Assembly (NCBI GenBank): GCA_039026955.1
Contig: JBCCLH010000001.1
Location: forward strand, 164,054 to 228,053
From: Kordia sp039026955
GTDB taxonomy: Bacteria; Bacteroidota; Bacteroidia; Flavobacteriales; Flavobacteriaceae
Length of the DNA: 64,000 nucleotides
Reading direction: 5' to 3'
The notes beneath the pieces are model-generated. The model did not search any database. It saw nothing but the letters and a program-made list of their open reading frames with translations, and was not told the DNA's origin. A program made the position numbers and the translations under genes. Positions 41,849 to 51,059 of the stretch are shown here, piece by piece. Positions within the stretch are counted from its first letter, which is position 1. The number at the start of each line of letters is the position of its first letter.

Positions 41849-42892
41849 ATGCGCTACATTCTGTCTTTTTTTCTATTCATATTGCTTTTTTCTTGTAAAG
41901 AAGCTGGTAAAAGTACCCCATTTTCTACCGTAGAAATCACGCCGATTCTGAATGATTCCATCAGTATTCGCGCTATTGCGATTACGCCCGAAAATGATTT
42001 GGTATATGGAGGAAATAAAACGACAATTGCGCATTACAACGCGACGACAAAAAAGCATACCAATCTGCTAAAAGGAACAGTGCCTGATTATTTAGACGTA
42101 AGTTTTCGTGCCGTAGCGCATGTCAATGGTACTACATTCGGAATTAGCATTGAGAATCCTGCGTTATTGTATAAAATCACAAAAGATGGAACACTGAATT
42201 TGGTGTATACAGAAGTACATGAAAAGGTATTTTACGATGCGATTGCTTTTTGGAATGAAAACGAAGGTATTGCTATGGGCGATCCTACAGACGATTGTAT
42301 CAGTATTATCATTACGCGTGATGGTGGCAATACATGGCAGAAACTTTCTTGCGAGCAACTTCCAAAAGCCAAAGAAGGAGAAGCCGCTTTTGCTGCAAGT
42401 AATACCAATATTGCGATTGTAGGAGATGAAACTTGGATTGCGACAGGCGGAAAGGCAAGTCGAATTTTATATTCTGCGGATAAAGGGAAGACATGGACAG
42501 TGTACGAAACACCAATCGTACAAGGTATAGAAACCACAGGAATATATTCCATCGATTTTTACGATGCCAACAACGGATTTGCCATTGGTGGCGATTATAG
42601 CAAAGCATACGTCAACGAAGCCAACAAAATCCGAACTTCTGACGGTGGAAAAACATGGGAATTGGTTGCTCAGAATCAAAATCCAGGTTATAGAAGCTGT
42701 GTACAATACGTTCCCAACAGTGATGCAAAAGCATTGGTTGCTGTGGGTTTCAAAGGAATTGACTATTCCAACGATGCAGGAAACACTTGGAAACATCTAT
42801 CGGATGAAGGCTTTTACACTATCAAATTCATCAATGATTCCACCGCATATGCAGCGGGTAAATATCGTATTGCAAAGTTGTTGTTTAACTAA
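41849..42892 (+). CDS. Asp-box (BNR/YCF48-like) beta-propeller lipoprotein
   Basis: A 347-residue lipoprotein (lipobox LLFSC) built as a beta-propeller with four Asp-box turns: TRDGGNTWQKL, SADKGKTWTVY, TSDGGKTWELV and SNDAGNTWKHL, and hydrophobic blade strands such as NNGFAIGGDYS. Such propellers occur in sialidases and in YCF48/HCF136 assembly factors; the sialidase catalytic Arg triad is not evident, so a binding or assembly role is likelier. It is the second gene after the polytopic membrane protein and ends 3 bp from the convergent patatin gene, with no terminator between. Confidence 0.82.
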   Translation: MRYILSFFLFILLFSCKEAGKSTPFSTVEITPILNDSISIRAIAITPENDLVYGGNKTTIAHYNATTKKHTNLLKGTVPDYLDVSFRAVAHVNGTTFGISIENPALLYKITKDGTLNLVYTEVHEKVFYDAIAFWNENEGIAMGDPTDDCISIIITRDGGNTWQKLSCEQLPKAKEGEAAFAASNTNIAIVGDETWIATGGKASRILYSADKGKTWTVYETPIVQGIETTGIYSIDFYDANNGFAIGGDYSKAYVNEANKIRTSDGGKTWELVAQNQNPGYRSCVQYVPNSDAKALVAVGFKGIDYSNDAGNTWKHLSDEGFYTIKFINDSTAYAAGKYRIAKLLFN

Positions 42893-42895
42893 ATC

Positions 42896-45800
42896 TTACT
42901 GTAATTTTTCTAACACCTCTCGTACATCATCATGCTTGATCATATACTGCATAAAATCAAAAGCTTGTTCAGCCATCACGCGACTCATAGCAGGTTCAAT
43001 CACTGTTTTAGTATTTTTTGAGCAACCTTTCATTAAACTATCAATAAGGGTATCATTGATTTTAATAAGTTTTACGATATCATTTACACAACAGGTATCT
43101 TTAATTTTTGGACCATACACAGCGCGTATATCTTCCATATTGAACTTATGTGGTAAATAAATACTTTCAAAATCGATATTTGGATTCTTTTTGTCAAGCA
43201 GTTCCAACTTATCTTTTATATAGCTTGGCAGCATTTCAGTAGCTGCCACAGAATTTATAATAGCAGAAATTTCATTGGATTTATTGATAATTGTATCGTT
43301 ACACTTTTGCATTAAAGAGTCCATTTTAAATTTTATATACGCGGTTTTTTGATTCACGATATTGATAAAATAAGTTTTTTTCTTTTTGGCTTCTGGGTTC
43401 AATTCATTGATAGCTTTATACAATTTATACGCAGAAAGCAATCCTGAATTTTCATAGATTCCTCCATCATTGTATTGTCCTTTTCCTTCAATAGTAGCAG
43501 CTGGACTGATCAACGGGAAACGATTTGTTGTAGAAACTGCATTGTAAAAGCTTAAGGTTTTGCCATGATTCAAGTCCAAAATATCATCCGCTCCCAAATA
43601 TAATTGATCTCTGGCACAACTATCTTTTACACGAATAGAAACTGCCATTCCTTGGCGTCCTATAATATTGGTCGTATTGCTAATGAATATAGGATAACGT
43701 TTATTCTGCTTTTTTCTTTTGGAATACATGTTATACCATTGCTGTCTGAAAGAGGTAGCATCAAATTCACTTTTGGTAAGTGTTGAATCTGCATACTTGG
43801 CATAGGTATACATGGCTTGTGTGGAACGATCTTTTCCACGTAACCATTTACCAGGTGCAAACAAATGTAAAATCAAGTCACGTCCCAGTAAATGTGTAAT
43901 GTCCATTGACAAAATATTTTCTGTACTAATTTTTCGAATAGTAGCATCGCGATAGGCTTGTGAATTTATATTATGTTTAATGGCAGCGTAATTAATCAAC
44001 CCAATAGTTCCTCCTGAAGCACCGGACAAGCAGACAGTTTTATCAAACAATTTTCCATCTTTATCTAAAGCATTCAATACAGTCATGGTCCATGCATTGG
44101 CTTTCATTCCGCCACCATAACAACCAATATAATAGACGGTGTCGAGTAGATTTCCAGAGTATTCTTTTAGGTTCACAGTTGTGGAATCAATAGTTTCCTC
44201 AATCTTAGCTAATTCATATAAATTATTCATCGTTTTTTCATTAAAACGCGCTAAGTGATTTAAAACGACGAACACTACAATAGTTGTGCACACTGTAAAT
44301 GTAAAGCGATGCTTGTTGTTTGTGGCAAAATCTTCATTGGATAAGTTATAGTAAATAAAATGTTTCAGTATGACGATTATTGCACCGTACAATATAAAGA
44401 AATACGAAAGCACAATAATGATAGAATTGAAACACATCGACCATGACGGTTTGAAATTAATCACGCACAAAAGAAATCCCATTACAAACCCAAAATATGA
44501 GATGATTTGCAAAAAGATGACATTATTACTGGCGGCACCTAAACTTAAATCTCTAATTCTTAATTTAGACAATCTTTTGAGTACTTTACTTTGCGCCAGA
44601 CTTGGAATGGTTTTGGCGTTGTTCTTTATTGTTTGTATTCTATTTTCTAGTGAATCTTTATTAGTTTCATCATGCATTACAGGAAAACTATCGATGATAG
44701 CTTTGTTATTTTTATCAAAAAATGCAAACTTAAACAAGGTTCTATAAGTTCTGTAGTACGTGTAGGTAATCGCTTGAAACAGCAAGCATAGCAGACTTAC
44801 AAATACATTTAGTAAATTATACGGACAATCGGAATTCAATAACATGACTAGCAATACAAGATGGATGACTAGTGTTATTGCTAAAATTACTAAGTACTCG
44901 TGAATAGGTTTGTTGAGTGTGATCGTGTTGGTGTCTATAGTTGTGTCGTAAGTTTCACCTGCCTTTTTCTTTAAGTATTCATGGTATTGATAACGCCATT
45001 TATCTTTTCGTTTTTTTAATACATACAACCAAAAAATTAATCCCACAATAAGCGCTGTAGTGAGCTCACTAAATTTTATGAGATTATCAAAATTGATATC
45101 TGCGGTATACGCGATCATATAATAAATGGCAGCATAAAAAAAGATACCAATTGTTCTTCGTAAAAAACTAATATAACTTTCATATTGATTTCCACCTTTA
45201 TTGTCTTGGTTGCGATACCAAACAAAGCCAAAAATCCACCTAGTTTTGGATATTTTCCACACTTTATCCTTAAACTTTCGATTCGATTTTGAGAATAGCA
45301 AGTAATTTGGATAATGCGAAAGCACAATAGAGTAAATAGGTGCAAAAAATAAGAGTAATACAATCACAAACTGAAAAGGCGTACTGTATAAATCAACAAT
45401 GATAGAATTGAGTTGCGGTGCTTTGGCAAGCATCACTCCAGCGATAAGTAAGAAAAGTACACTAATCCAAGAAGAGCTTACAAAATCTCTAAAAATGATA
45501 AAACGATTTTTAAGTGAAAATCGCAACCAAACGAGCAATGCTGTTGAAAAAGTAACGCCGTAGGCAATTACTTTTGATATATAAATAGTTGGTTTGTAGG
45601 TTTTGTACACCAAATAATGAGTATTTTCTACGTAATCAAAAGCTAATGCAATGAATGCAAAAACAATATATGCATAATAAAACCACATAGCAGAGGCTTC
45701 TGCTTTTGTTTTGATGTATTTACTAAGGATATACAATAACAATGGCGCCCAAATAAAATCTACCACAAAAAAGGCATAAAAATAAAAGCGACGATACTCT

Positions 45801-46006
45801 TGTTGTGTATGCTCTAAAAACCATGCTTTTGTCACTAATGGTTCTGTAAATTGAGGATTTAAAATCCAATCGTATATATTGAATAAATTACCAAAAACAA
45901 TCATTAGAATACTTAAAAACACAAGTACAATAACTAGCTGTTTCGGGACATTATTTCGTTCAAAATATTTGAAGGGACTAAACTTGAATTTATCTTCAGG
46001 CTCCAT
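42896..46006 (-). CDS. Patatin-like phospholipase with large N-terminal membrane domain
   Basis: A 1036-residue protein. Residues about 20-585 hold about twelve hydrophobic helices with basic loops; residues about 620-1036 are a patatin-like lipase domain. The catalytic dyad is Ser664 (CLSGASGGTIGL) and Asp847 (YNDGGIYENSG), and the glycine-rich oxyanion segment is GCYGGGMKANAW (628-639). Patatins hydrolyse acyl ester bonds of phospholipids. Usual bacterial patatins are soluble or outer-membrane; a long polytopic anchor of this type is uncommon. No neighbours share its strand closely; upstream are a MITE and hairpins. Confidence 0.85.
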   Translation of the reverse strand: MEPEDKFKFSPFKYFERNNVPKQLVIVLVFLSILMIVFGNLFNIYDWILNPQFTEPLVTKAWFLEHTQQEYRRFYFYAFFVVDFIWAPLLLYILSKYIKTKAEASAMWFYYAYIVFAFIALAFDYVENTHYLVYKTYKPTIYISKVIAYGVTFSTALLVWLRFSLKNRFIIFRDFVSSSWISVLFLLIAGVMLAKAPQLNSIIVDLYSTPFQFVIVLLLFFAPIYSIVLSHYPNYLLFSKSNRKFKDKVWKISKTRWIFGFVWYRNQDNKGGNQYESYISFLRRTIGIFFYAAIYYMIAYTADINFDNLIKFSELTTALIVGLIFWLYVLKKRKDKWRYQYHEYLKKKAGETYDTTIDTNTITLNKPIHEYLVILAITLVIHLVLLVMLLNSDCPYNLLNVFVSLLCLLFQAITYTYYRTYRTLFKFAFFDKNNKAIIDSFPVMHDETNKDSLENRIQTIKNNAKTIPSLAQSKVLKRLSKLRIRDLSLGAASNNVIFLQIISYFGFVMGFLLCVINFKPSWSMCFNSIIIVLSYFFILYGAIIVILKHFIYYNLSNEDFATNNKHRFTFTVCTTIVVFVVLNHLARFNEKTMNNLYELAKIEETIDSTTVNLKEYSGNLLDTVYYIGCYGGGMKANAWTMTVLNALDKDGKLFDKTVCLSGASGGTIGLINYAAIKHNINSQAYRDATIRKISTENILSMDITHLLGRDLILHLFAPGKWLRGKDRSTQAMYTYAKYADSTLTKSEFDATSFRQQWYNMYSKRKKQNKRYPIFISNTTNIIGRQGMAVSIRVKDSCARDQLYLGADDILDLNHGKTLSFYNAVSTTNRFPLISPAATIEGKGQYNDGGIYENSGLLSAYKLYKAINELNPEAKKKKTYFINIVNQKTAYIKFKMDSLMQKCNDTIINKSNEISAIINSVAATEMLPSYIKDKLELLDKKNPNIDFESIYLPHKFNMEDIRAVYGPKIKDTCCVNDIVKLIKINDTLIDSLMKGCSKNTKTVIEPAMSRVMAEQAFDFMQYMIKHDDVREVLEKLQ

Positions 46007-46140
46007 AGGTGTTGGTATTTAAAACTGTGTATATGAGTGTAATGTAGTTATTTTCTATCACATTAGTACTGTTAAAGCTACAAATCCTATTGTAAGTTGA
46101 AATACACATCAGTAAGTATTTTTAAGTTTTTAGTAAAAAA

Positions 46141-46172
46141 ACAAAAGGAGTGCTTAAAAAACACTCCTTTGT
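46141..46172 (-). terminator. Hairpin with T-run on the minus strand, no gene attached
   Basis: Stem ACAAAAGGAGTG (46141-46152) / CACTCCTTTGT (46162-46172) is followed on the minus strand by TTTTGTTTTTTT. It looks like a terminator for minus-strand transcription, but the nearest upstream gene (46562) already has its own. The rest of the 555-bp gap holds MITE copy 3 and that second terminator. Confidence 0.6.
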
Positions 46173-46228
46173 AACCAATCACCAAAAATTATAGGCAGTG
46201 ATATACATCACTTATACATATGCTATTT

Positions 46229-46422
46229 AACGTGAGTTCGACATAAGAAATCATCAAATTACTCGTAATTAACTGAAAAACAAGTATTTGTCAGTTCGAG
46301 CGCAGTCGAGAACACTATAAAAGTTAAAATTTCAATTGAATCTCGACTGCGCTCGATTTGACAATTTCTGTAAATTATTGACTATTATGTATTTAACGGA
46401 ATAGTTATATCGAACTCACGTT
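46229..46422. repeat. MITE-like element, copy 3 (194 bp)
   Basis: Ends AACGTGAGTTCGACAT / ATATCGAACTCACGTT, inner inverted pair TCGAGCGCAGTCGAGA (46288 region) / TCTCGACTGCGCTCGA (46341 region). Flanks ATTT at 46225-46228 and ATTT at 46423-46426 form a target-site duplication. Same orientation as copy 1. No coding frame. Confidence 0.9.
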
Positions 46423-46488
46423 ATTTACTTCTTAGACTATCGTTTTTTGAAAAGGTTTAAAATCAACATCAAATTCGTGTAAAAAAAC

Positions 46489-46522
46489 AAAAAGAGCAGT
46501 TCTGTGAGGGAATTGCTCTTTT
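46489..46522 (-). terminator. Terminator of the sigma/anti-sigma/CpxP-like operon
   Basis: Stem AAAAGAGCA / TGCTCTTTT with a 15-base loop, 40 bp after the stop of the CpxP-like gene, followed on the minus strand by a T-rich tract. Confidence 0.7.
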
Positions 46523-46561
46523 CTAATCAATGCTGGGTTTTGAATATAAATTCTAGGTTTT

Positions 46562-47017
46562 TTAGGGCATTGATTTTCGTCTTCCGCGTCGGTCGCGGAA
46601 CTGTTTCATTAAGTCTTTATTAAAATCACGTTCTGCTTTTTTCAAACGGATAATTTTTTGCGCGGGCAGAAATTTACGCAACTTCGCAATCAAATTGACG
46701 CCGTTTTCATACACTTGCTTTTCAATAGATTGAATTCGATCTAAAGCGGCAGTCGCTTCTTCTTCAGACATGTTTGGGTTCCGCTGAATATCGCGCTTCA
46801 CCTTGTTTAAATTTTTTACACGTAATTCGTGATTGATATCATCATACGCATTGTACACTGGCCAAAATTGTTGTGCTTCTTCCGCAGTTAAATCTAAATT
46901 TTCTGTGAAGAATGCAATTCGCAATTTCTTTATTTTTTCTCTTATTTTACCGTCTTGTTGCGCCATTCCTAAGGAAAGTCCAAAACAAAGGAGTAAAAGG
47001 GTAATATATTTTTTCAT
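46562..47017 (-). CDS. CpxP-like periplasmic protein of an ECF sigma operon
   Basis: A 151-residue exported protein: signal peptide (1-19, ending GMAQ) and a basic helical domain (IREKIKKLRIAFFTENLDLTAEEAQQFWPVYNAYDDINHELR ... LAKLRKFLPAQKIIRLKKAERDFNKDLMKQFRDRRGRRKSMP) with the LTxEEAQxFWP pattern of the LTxxQ/CpxP type found behind Bacteroidota ECF sigma genes. It has no His-rich tail, unlike its counterpart at 28125. It is the last gene of an operon with 47115 and 47673 and probably reports on the envelope state. Confidence 0.8.
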   Translation of the reverse strand: MKKYITLLLLCFGLSLGMAQQDGKIREKIKKLRIAFFTENLDLTAEEAQQFWPVYNAYDDINHELRVKNLNKVKRDIQRNPNMSEEEATAALDRIQSIEKQVYENGVNLIAKLRKFLPAQKIIRLKKAERDFNKDLMKQFRDRRGRRKSMP

Positions 47018-47114
47018 CTGTTGATTTTTATTTTATTGTGTTGTCAGATGTAATTCGCTCATAACCATTTTCAATACATTCATAAAAAGTCATGGCTCAT
47101 TTCATACAAGTGGT

Positions 47115-47657
47115 TTATTGTTCGTCTAGCAGCAAATCGTACGGATCGGCTGTATTTTCTAAATAATCTATCGTTTCTGTTTCGTTCAAATTAACTTCAA
47201 AAAGTATATTGACATCTACATTTTCCTCTTCATACACAGTAATCAAATCATAATTGTTTAAGGCGATCAAATCATTTTCAATAAACTCATTGATTTCTGT
47301 GGAAGCCATATCTTTAATCGTCAACGTGTCTTCAGGTGTATTGCTAAAATTAATTGCGATAAAGAATAATACACAAGCCGCCGCCGCATAACTAATGTAA
47401 CGAATATACGTTCGTTTTCGCTGTAGCGGAATGACCTTTGTTTCCTTTTCAGTCTGAAACAATTGTTCAGAAATAGTAGCTTCCAAACTGTCAAAATACG
47501 CATCAGGTGCTTTAAAACCAGTCTCTTTCGGAATGATCGCTTCTGTCTCCATACGATCAAAAAGACGGTCTTCAAACGAATTGAAATAGTCTTTCGGCGT
47601 GTTAAATCCAGTTTCTTTATTATGTAATTCGTTATTTTTCACATTAATTTGACTCAA
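47115..47657 (-). CDS. Single-pass membrane protein, probable anti-sigma factor
   Basis: A 180-residue protein with a soluble N-terminal part (1-95) that contains a duplicated motif, KETGFNTPKDYFNSFEDRLFDRM and KETGFKAPDAYFDSLEATISEQL, one transmembrane helix (about 95-113, YISYAAAACVLFFIAINF) and an acidic periplasmic tail. The GFxxPxxYFxxFE repeat before a single helix is typical of proteins that follow ECF sigma genes in Flavobacteria, so I infer an anti-sigma role. It lies 15 bp after the sigma gene. Confidence 0.7.
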   Translation of the reverse strand: MSQINVKNNELHNKETGFNTPKDYFNSFEDRLFDRMETEAIIPKETGFKAPDAYFDSLEATISEQLFQTEKETKVIPLQRKRTYIRYISYAAAACVLFFIAINFSNTPEDTLTIKDMASTEINEFIENDLIALNNYDLITVYEEENVDVNILFEVNLNETETIDYLENTADPYDLLLDEQ

Positions 47658-47672
47658 ATTTAGACAAAAGGT

Positions 47673-48215
47673 TTAATTCGTTAAAAAACTTTCTATTTTT
47701 TTGACAGCATGATGGTACGAAGCTTTCAAAGCGCCAACCGAAGTCTCTAAAATTTCGCTCATTTCTCCGTATTTCAAATCGTCAAAATACTTCATATTAA
47801 ATACAATCTGTTGCTTTTGTGGCAAGGTTGCAATGGCTTTTTGTAATTTCTGCTGAATTTCATCGCCTTCAAAATAGACATCTGCCGTTAAATTATTCAC
47901 CAACTGTTCTTGCAACTCTTCCGAAGAAATTCCCGCTTTCTTTGCGCGCTGATTGATAAACGTGATCGATTCATTCGTCGCAATGCGATACATCCAAGAA
48001 TACAGCTTACTATCACCTTTAAAATTGTGAATGCTTCGAAACACTTTAATGAAGGTATTTTGAAGCACATCATCCGCGTCGTCGTGACTCGTTACCATGC
48101 GTCGTATATGCCAATACAAGCGTTCTTTGTACACAGACACAAGTTGGCGAAACGCTTTTTGCTGCGTTTTCGGATTCTTTAAATCTTCAATAAGATCGGT
48201 TTCTACGACATTCAA
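47673..48215 (-). CDS. ECF-type RNA polymerase sigma factor
   Basis: A 180-residue ECF sigma factor: region 2 about 20-90 (HDDADDVLQNTFIKVFRSIHNFKGDSKLYSWMYRIATNESITFINQRAKK) and region 4 about 120-175 (KQQIVFNMKYFDDLKYGEMSEILETSVGALKASYHHAVKKIESFL). First gene of the operon sigma, anti-sigma, CpxP-like. It is close in kind to the 27179 factor, with the shared words NFKGDSKL(Y/S)(S/T)W and NxS..FI, suggesting the two modules are ancient duplicates. Confidence 0.92.
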   Translation of the reverse strand: MNVVETDLIEDLKNPKTQQKAFRQLVSVYKERLYWHIRRMVTSHDDADDVLQNTFIKVFRSIHNFKGDSKLYSWMYRIATNESITFINQRAKKAGISSEELQEQLVNNLTADVYFEGDEIQQKLQKAIATLPQKQQIVFNMKYFDDLKYGEMSEILETSVGALKASYHHAVKKIESFLTN

Positions 48216-48315
48216 ATTTGTAAGCTTTTCTCTTTAGACCGTTGGTTTGCACAAAGGTTTAATCTAAAGGTAAAAATTTAAAGTTTCTCAATGAAATTAT
48301 TACAAAAGATATCAT

Positions 48316-49056
48316 TCAATCTTCTTTTACAAAAAACATATTTCTATACCTTGTAGATCGTAAGACGATATTAAAACTAAAAGGGTCTGCATGTAAAACT
48401 GGATTGAATTTCAACATATGATGTCCTGGAAATTTATCGATACTATCCATTGTTACTTTGTAAATACTGTCATTGATCCTTTTTGAAAACTCCTTTTGTA
48501 ATTTATATTCATACGCCGATGAAACCATTGAATCTTGACAGTTTTCGTTTATAAAATTCTCAACGGCATCCTTCATATCAAACGGAAATACGTGCTTGAT
48601 TCTAGGAAATCTAGTCGCCTTAGAAAAGCAGAAAAATGTATGTTTCCCTTTTGTCGTGTAGGAGATAGGTTTCTCATACGTTTTGATAATCTTGCCATTA
48701 TTCATCACAATCAAAACTAACGTATCATTTTTTATGGAAAGTCGGTAATGTTCGTATTGCCAATCTGTATTGGGACCTTTAAACAGATTCCGATTGATTA
48801 CATAATTACCATCTAAATGGTATTTTTTAACCGTCATGGGCGATTTTAAAAACGCGTCTACTTTAGTATAGCATTTAAAGAGTAGAAACACCACTAATGG
48901 TGAAAGCAAGGTAAAGAAGCAAACTTTTTTAAAAGTCAGTTTTTTATAAAATTGACTAATGCCTAGAAGGATAAGAAACGCAAATGGAAACACAATCAAA
49001 CAAAAGATGATAGCAAAATATACCTCAAATATGGGCATGCTCATAGCTATTAACAT
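48316..49056 (-). CDS. Hypothetical membrane-anchored protein, 246 aa
   Basis: No family recognised. Two N-terminal hydrophobic helices (about 8-35 and 44-62) precede a soluble domain of about 180 residues with beta-strand character (YHLDGNYVINRNLFKGPNTDWQYEHYRLSIKNDTLVLIVMNNGKIIKTYEKPI) and an even spread of Lys and Asp. No enzyme motif is visible. It stands alone between the sigma operon and the ABC exporter, with A+T-rich flanks. Ordinary codon use suggests a real gene. An internal ATG (codon 7, MPIFEVYF) is an alternative start. Confidence 0.6.
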   Translation of the reverse strand: MLIAMSMPIFEVYFAIIFCLIVFPFAFLILLGISQFYKKLTFKKVCFFTLLSPLVVFLLFKCYTKVDAFLKSPMTVKKYHLDGNYVINRNLFKGPNTDWQYEHYRLSIKNDTLVLIVMNNGKIIKTYEKPISYTTKGKHTFFCFSKATRFPRIKHVFPFDMKDAVENFINENCQDSMVSSAYEYKLQKEFSKRINDSIYKVTMDSIDKFPGHHMLKFNPVLHADPFSFNIVLRSTRYRNMFFVKED

Positions 49057-49235
49057 AATAGAAAATATTAAAATTAAGGAGAGAGTATATTGCTAGCGGT
49101 GATTTGTATGAGCGTTGTTATCCTAACTTGAATTTGTTGTACAAGCAGTACAATACACATACACTATAAAAATACTAAAATTTTTATAGTAACGTATGGA
49201 AAAGTAAAAATGTTACCTAGTTTTTTGTGTAAACG

Positions 49236-51059
49236 CTAAATTGTCTGCATTTCCACCAATTTCGAATAGGTACTTTTATTACTGATCAATTCTTCGTGTG
49301 TGCCTTGTTCTACGATTTCACCTTTTTTCATTACGACAATCAAATCTGCATTTTGAATGGTTGATAATCTGTGTGCAATGACGATGGAAGTTCTATTCTT
49401 CATCATATTTTCTAAGGCAACTTGTACGAGACGTTCGCTTTCGGTATCTAGGGCAGAAGTCGCTTCATCCAAAATCATGATCGGTGGATTCTTTAAAACG
49501 GCTCTAGCAATACTTAAACGTTGTTTTTGTCCGCCAGAAAGTTTTCCGCCGGCATCTCCAATATTTTGATCGAGTACATGTTCTAGATCTTTTACAAATT
49601 CCCACGCATTGGCAATTTTCAACGCTTCAATTACTTCTTCATCGGTTGCATCTTGCTTTCCGAGTTTTACATTGTTACGAATCGTATCATTAAAAAGAAT
49701 AGAATCTTGTGTCACAATACCTAATAAATCGCGTAACGAATTTTTTGTAAGCGATCTGATATTTTCACCATCAATTTCAATACTTCCCTCATTCACATCG
49801 TAAAAACGCGTCACAAGATTGGCAATGGTACTTTTTCCACTTCCAGATTGTCCGACTAAAGCCACCATTTTCCCTTTCGGAATTTTTAGAGAGAAGTTTT
49901 TCAATACGTCAGCTTCTTCATATCGGAAGGTTACATTGTTCAAACTAACATCAGAATGAAAACCATCTTTCACTTTTGCGTCTGATGCATCTGCAATTGG
50001 ACTTTCTGTTTCTAAAATTTCTAACACACGATCTGCTGCAGCATTTCCTCTTTTTACACTATACGATGCTTTTGAAATGGCTTTTGCTGGTGTTAAAATT
50101 TGCCAAGACAAACCAATATAAGTGATAAATGCACTGGCATTCAAGGTCTTTTCAACTAACACCATATTTCCACCATACCAAAGTAATACAGCAATGATGA
50201 CAATTCCTAAAAATTCACTCGTAGGAGAAGCTAAATTTTGTCGGTTTAAGAGTTTGTTTGAAAAACTAAAAAATCGATGTGTAGATACCCTAAAACGATC
50301 TCCAAAATAAGATTCGCCATTAAATCCTTTAATCACACGCAGTCCGCCGAGCGTTTCTTCTAAATGCGATAGAAAAATACCTTGCTCTTTTTGGGTGTTT
50401 TCAGAATGCTTTTTCAATCGTTTTCCAATGGACGAAATGATAAATCCAGAAACAGGAATAAATATGAAGACAAACAGCGTCAATTGATAACTGATAAAAA
50501 ACATCGCACCAATGGTGAATAGAATAGTCAATGGTTCTTTCACAACCAATTCAAGTACTGACAAAAAGGAATTCTGAATTTCTCCAACATCCGCTGAACT
50601 TCGCGCAATAACATCACCTTTTCGTTTTTCCGAATAAAAAGACAGTGGAAGTTCCATGATTTTATCATACAATTCATTCCGAACATCTTTTAAAATTCCA
50701 TTGCGTAAAAACGTAATAAAATACATGGCGAGATACCCAAAAATATTTCTCAAAAAGAACAATACAATGATCAATACAATCATATACATCAGTGTATTCA
50801 TGTCGCCTTCGGTCTCAGACGTGCTTGTAATAAAGTAATTTAAATAATCTTCTGCATACTGCTTAAAGCTTGAGGCTTCACTGTACAAAGGTTTTTCTGT
50901 AAGTCGTTCTCCTTCGTCAAATAACACTGTAAGCATAGGAATCAGTGCTACCATTCCTAAGGTGCTAAACAGTGCATAAAGCACATTAAAAAATATATTT
51001 AAGTATGCATATTTTTTATAAGGTATTGCAAAACGCAATATTTTTTTGATATAATTCAT
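49236..51059 (-). CDS. ABC exporter, fused permease-ATPase (MsbA-like)
   Basis: A 607-residue type IV ABC exporter half-transporter. The permease domain spans about 1-340 with six helices and the SEKRKGDVIARSSADVGEIQNSF coupling segment; the ATPase about 360-607 has Walker A VGQSGSGKST, Q-loop TQDSILFN, signature LSGGQKQRLSIARAVL, Walker B IMILDEATSALD and switch IAHRLST. It works as a homodimer; lipid A-core flipping is plausible given the family. Its start codon directly follows the stop of the phosphohexomutase gene. Confidence 0.92.
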   Translation of the reverse strand: MNYIKKILRFAIPYKKYAYLNIFFNVLYALFSTLGMVALIPMLTVLFDEGERLTEKPLYSEASSFKQYAEDYLNYFITSTSETEGDMNTLMYMIVLIIVLFFLRNIFGYLAMYFITFLRNGILKDVRNELYDKIMELPLSFYSEKRKGDVIARSSADVGEIQNSFLSVLELVVKEPLTILFTIGAMFFISYQLTLFVFIFIPVSGFIISSIGKRLKKHSENTQKEQGIFLSHLEETLGGLRVIKGFNGESYFGDRFRVSTHRFFSFSNKLLNRQNLASPTSEFLGIVIIAVLLWYGGNMVLVEKTLNASAFITYIGLSWQILTPAKAISKASYSVKRGNAAADRVLEILETESPIADASDAKVKDGFHSDVSLNNVTFRYEEADVLKNFSLKIPKGKMVALVGQSGSGKSTIANLVTRFYDVNEGSIEIDGENIRSLTKNSLRDLLGIVTQDSILFNDTIRNNVKLGKQDATDEEVIEALKIANAWEFVKDLEHVLDQNIGDAGGKLSGGQKQRLSIARAVLKNPPIMILDEATSALDTESERLVQVALENMMKNRTSIVIAHRLSTIQNADLIVVMKKGEIVEQGTHEELISNKSTYSKLVEMQTI

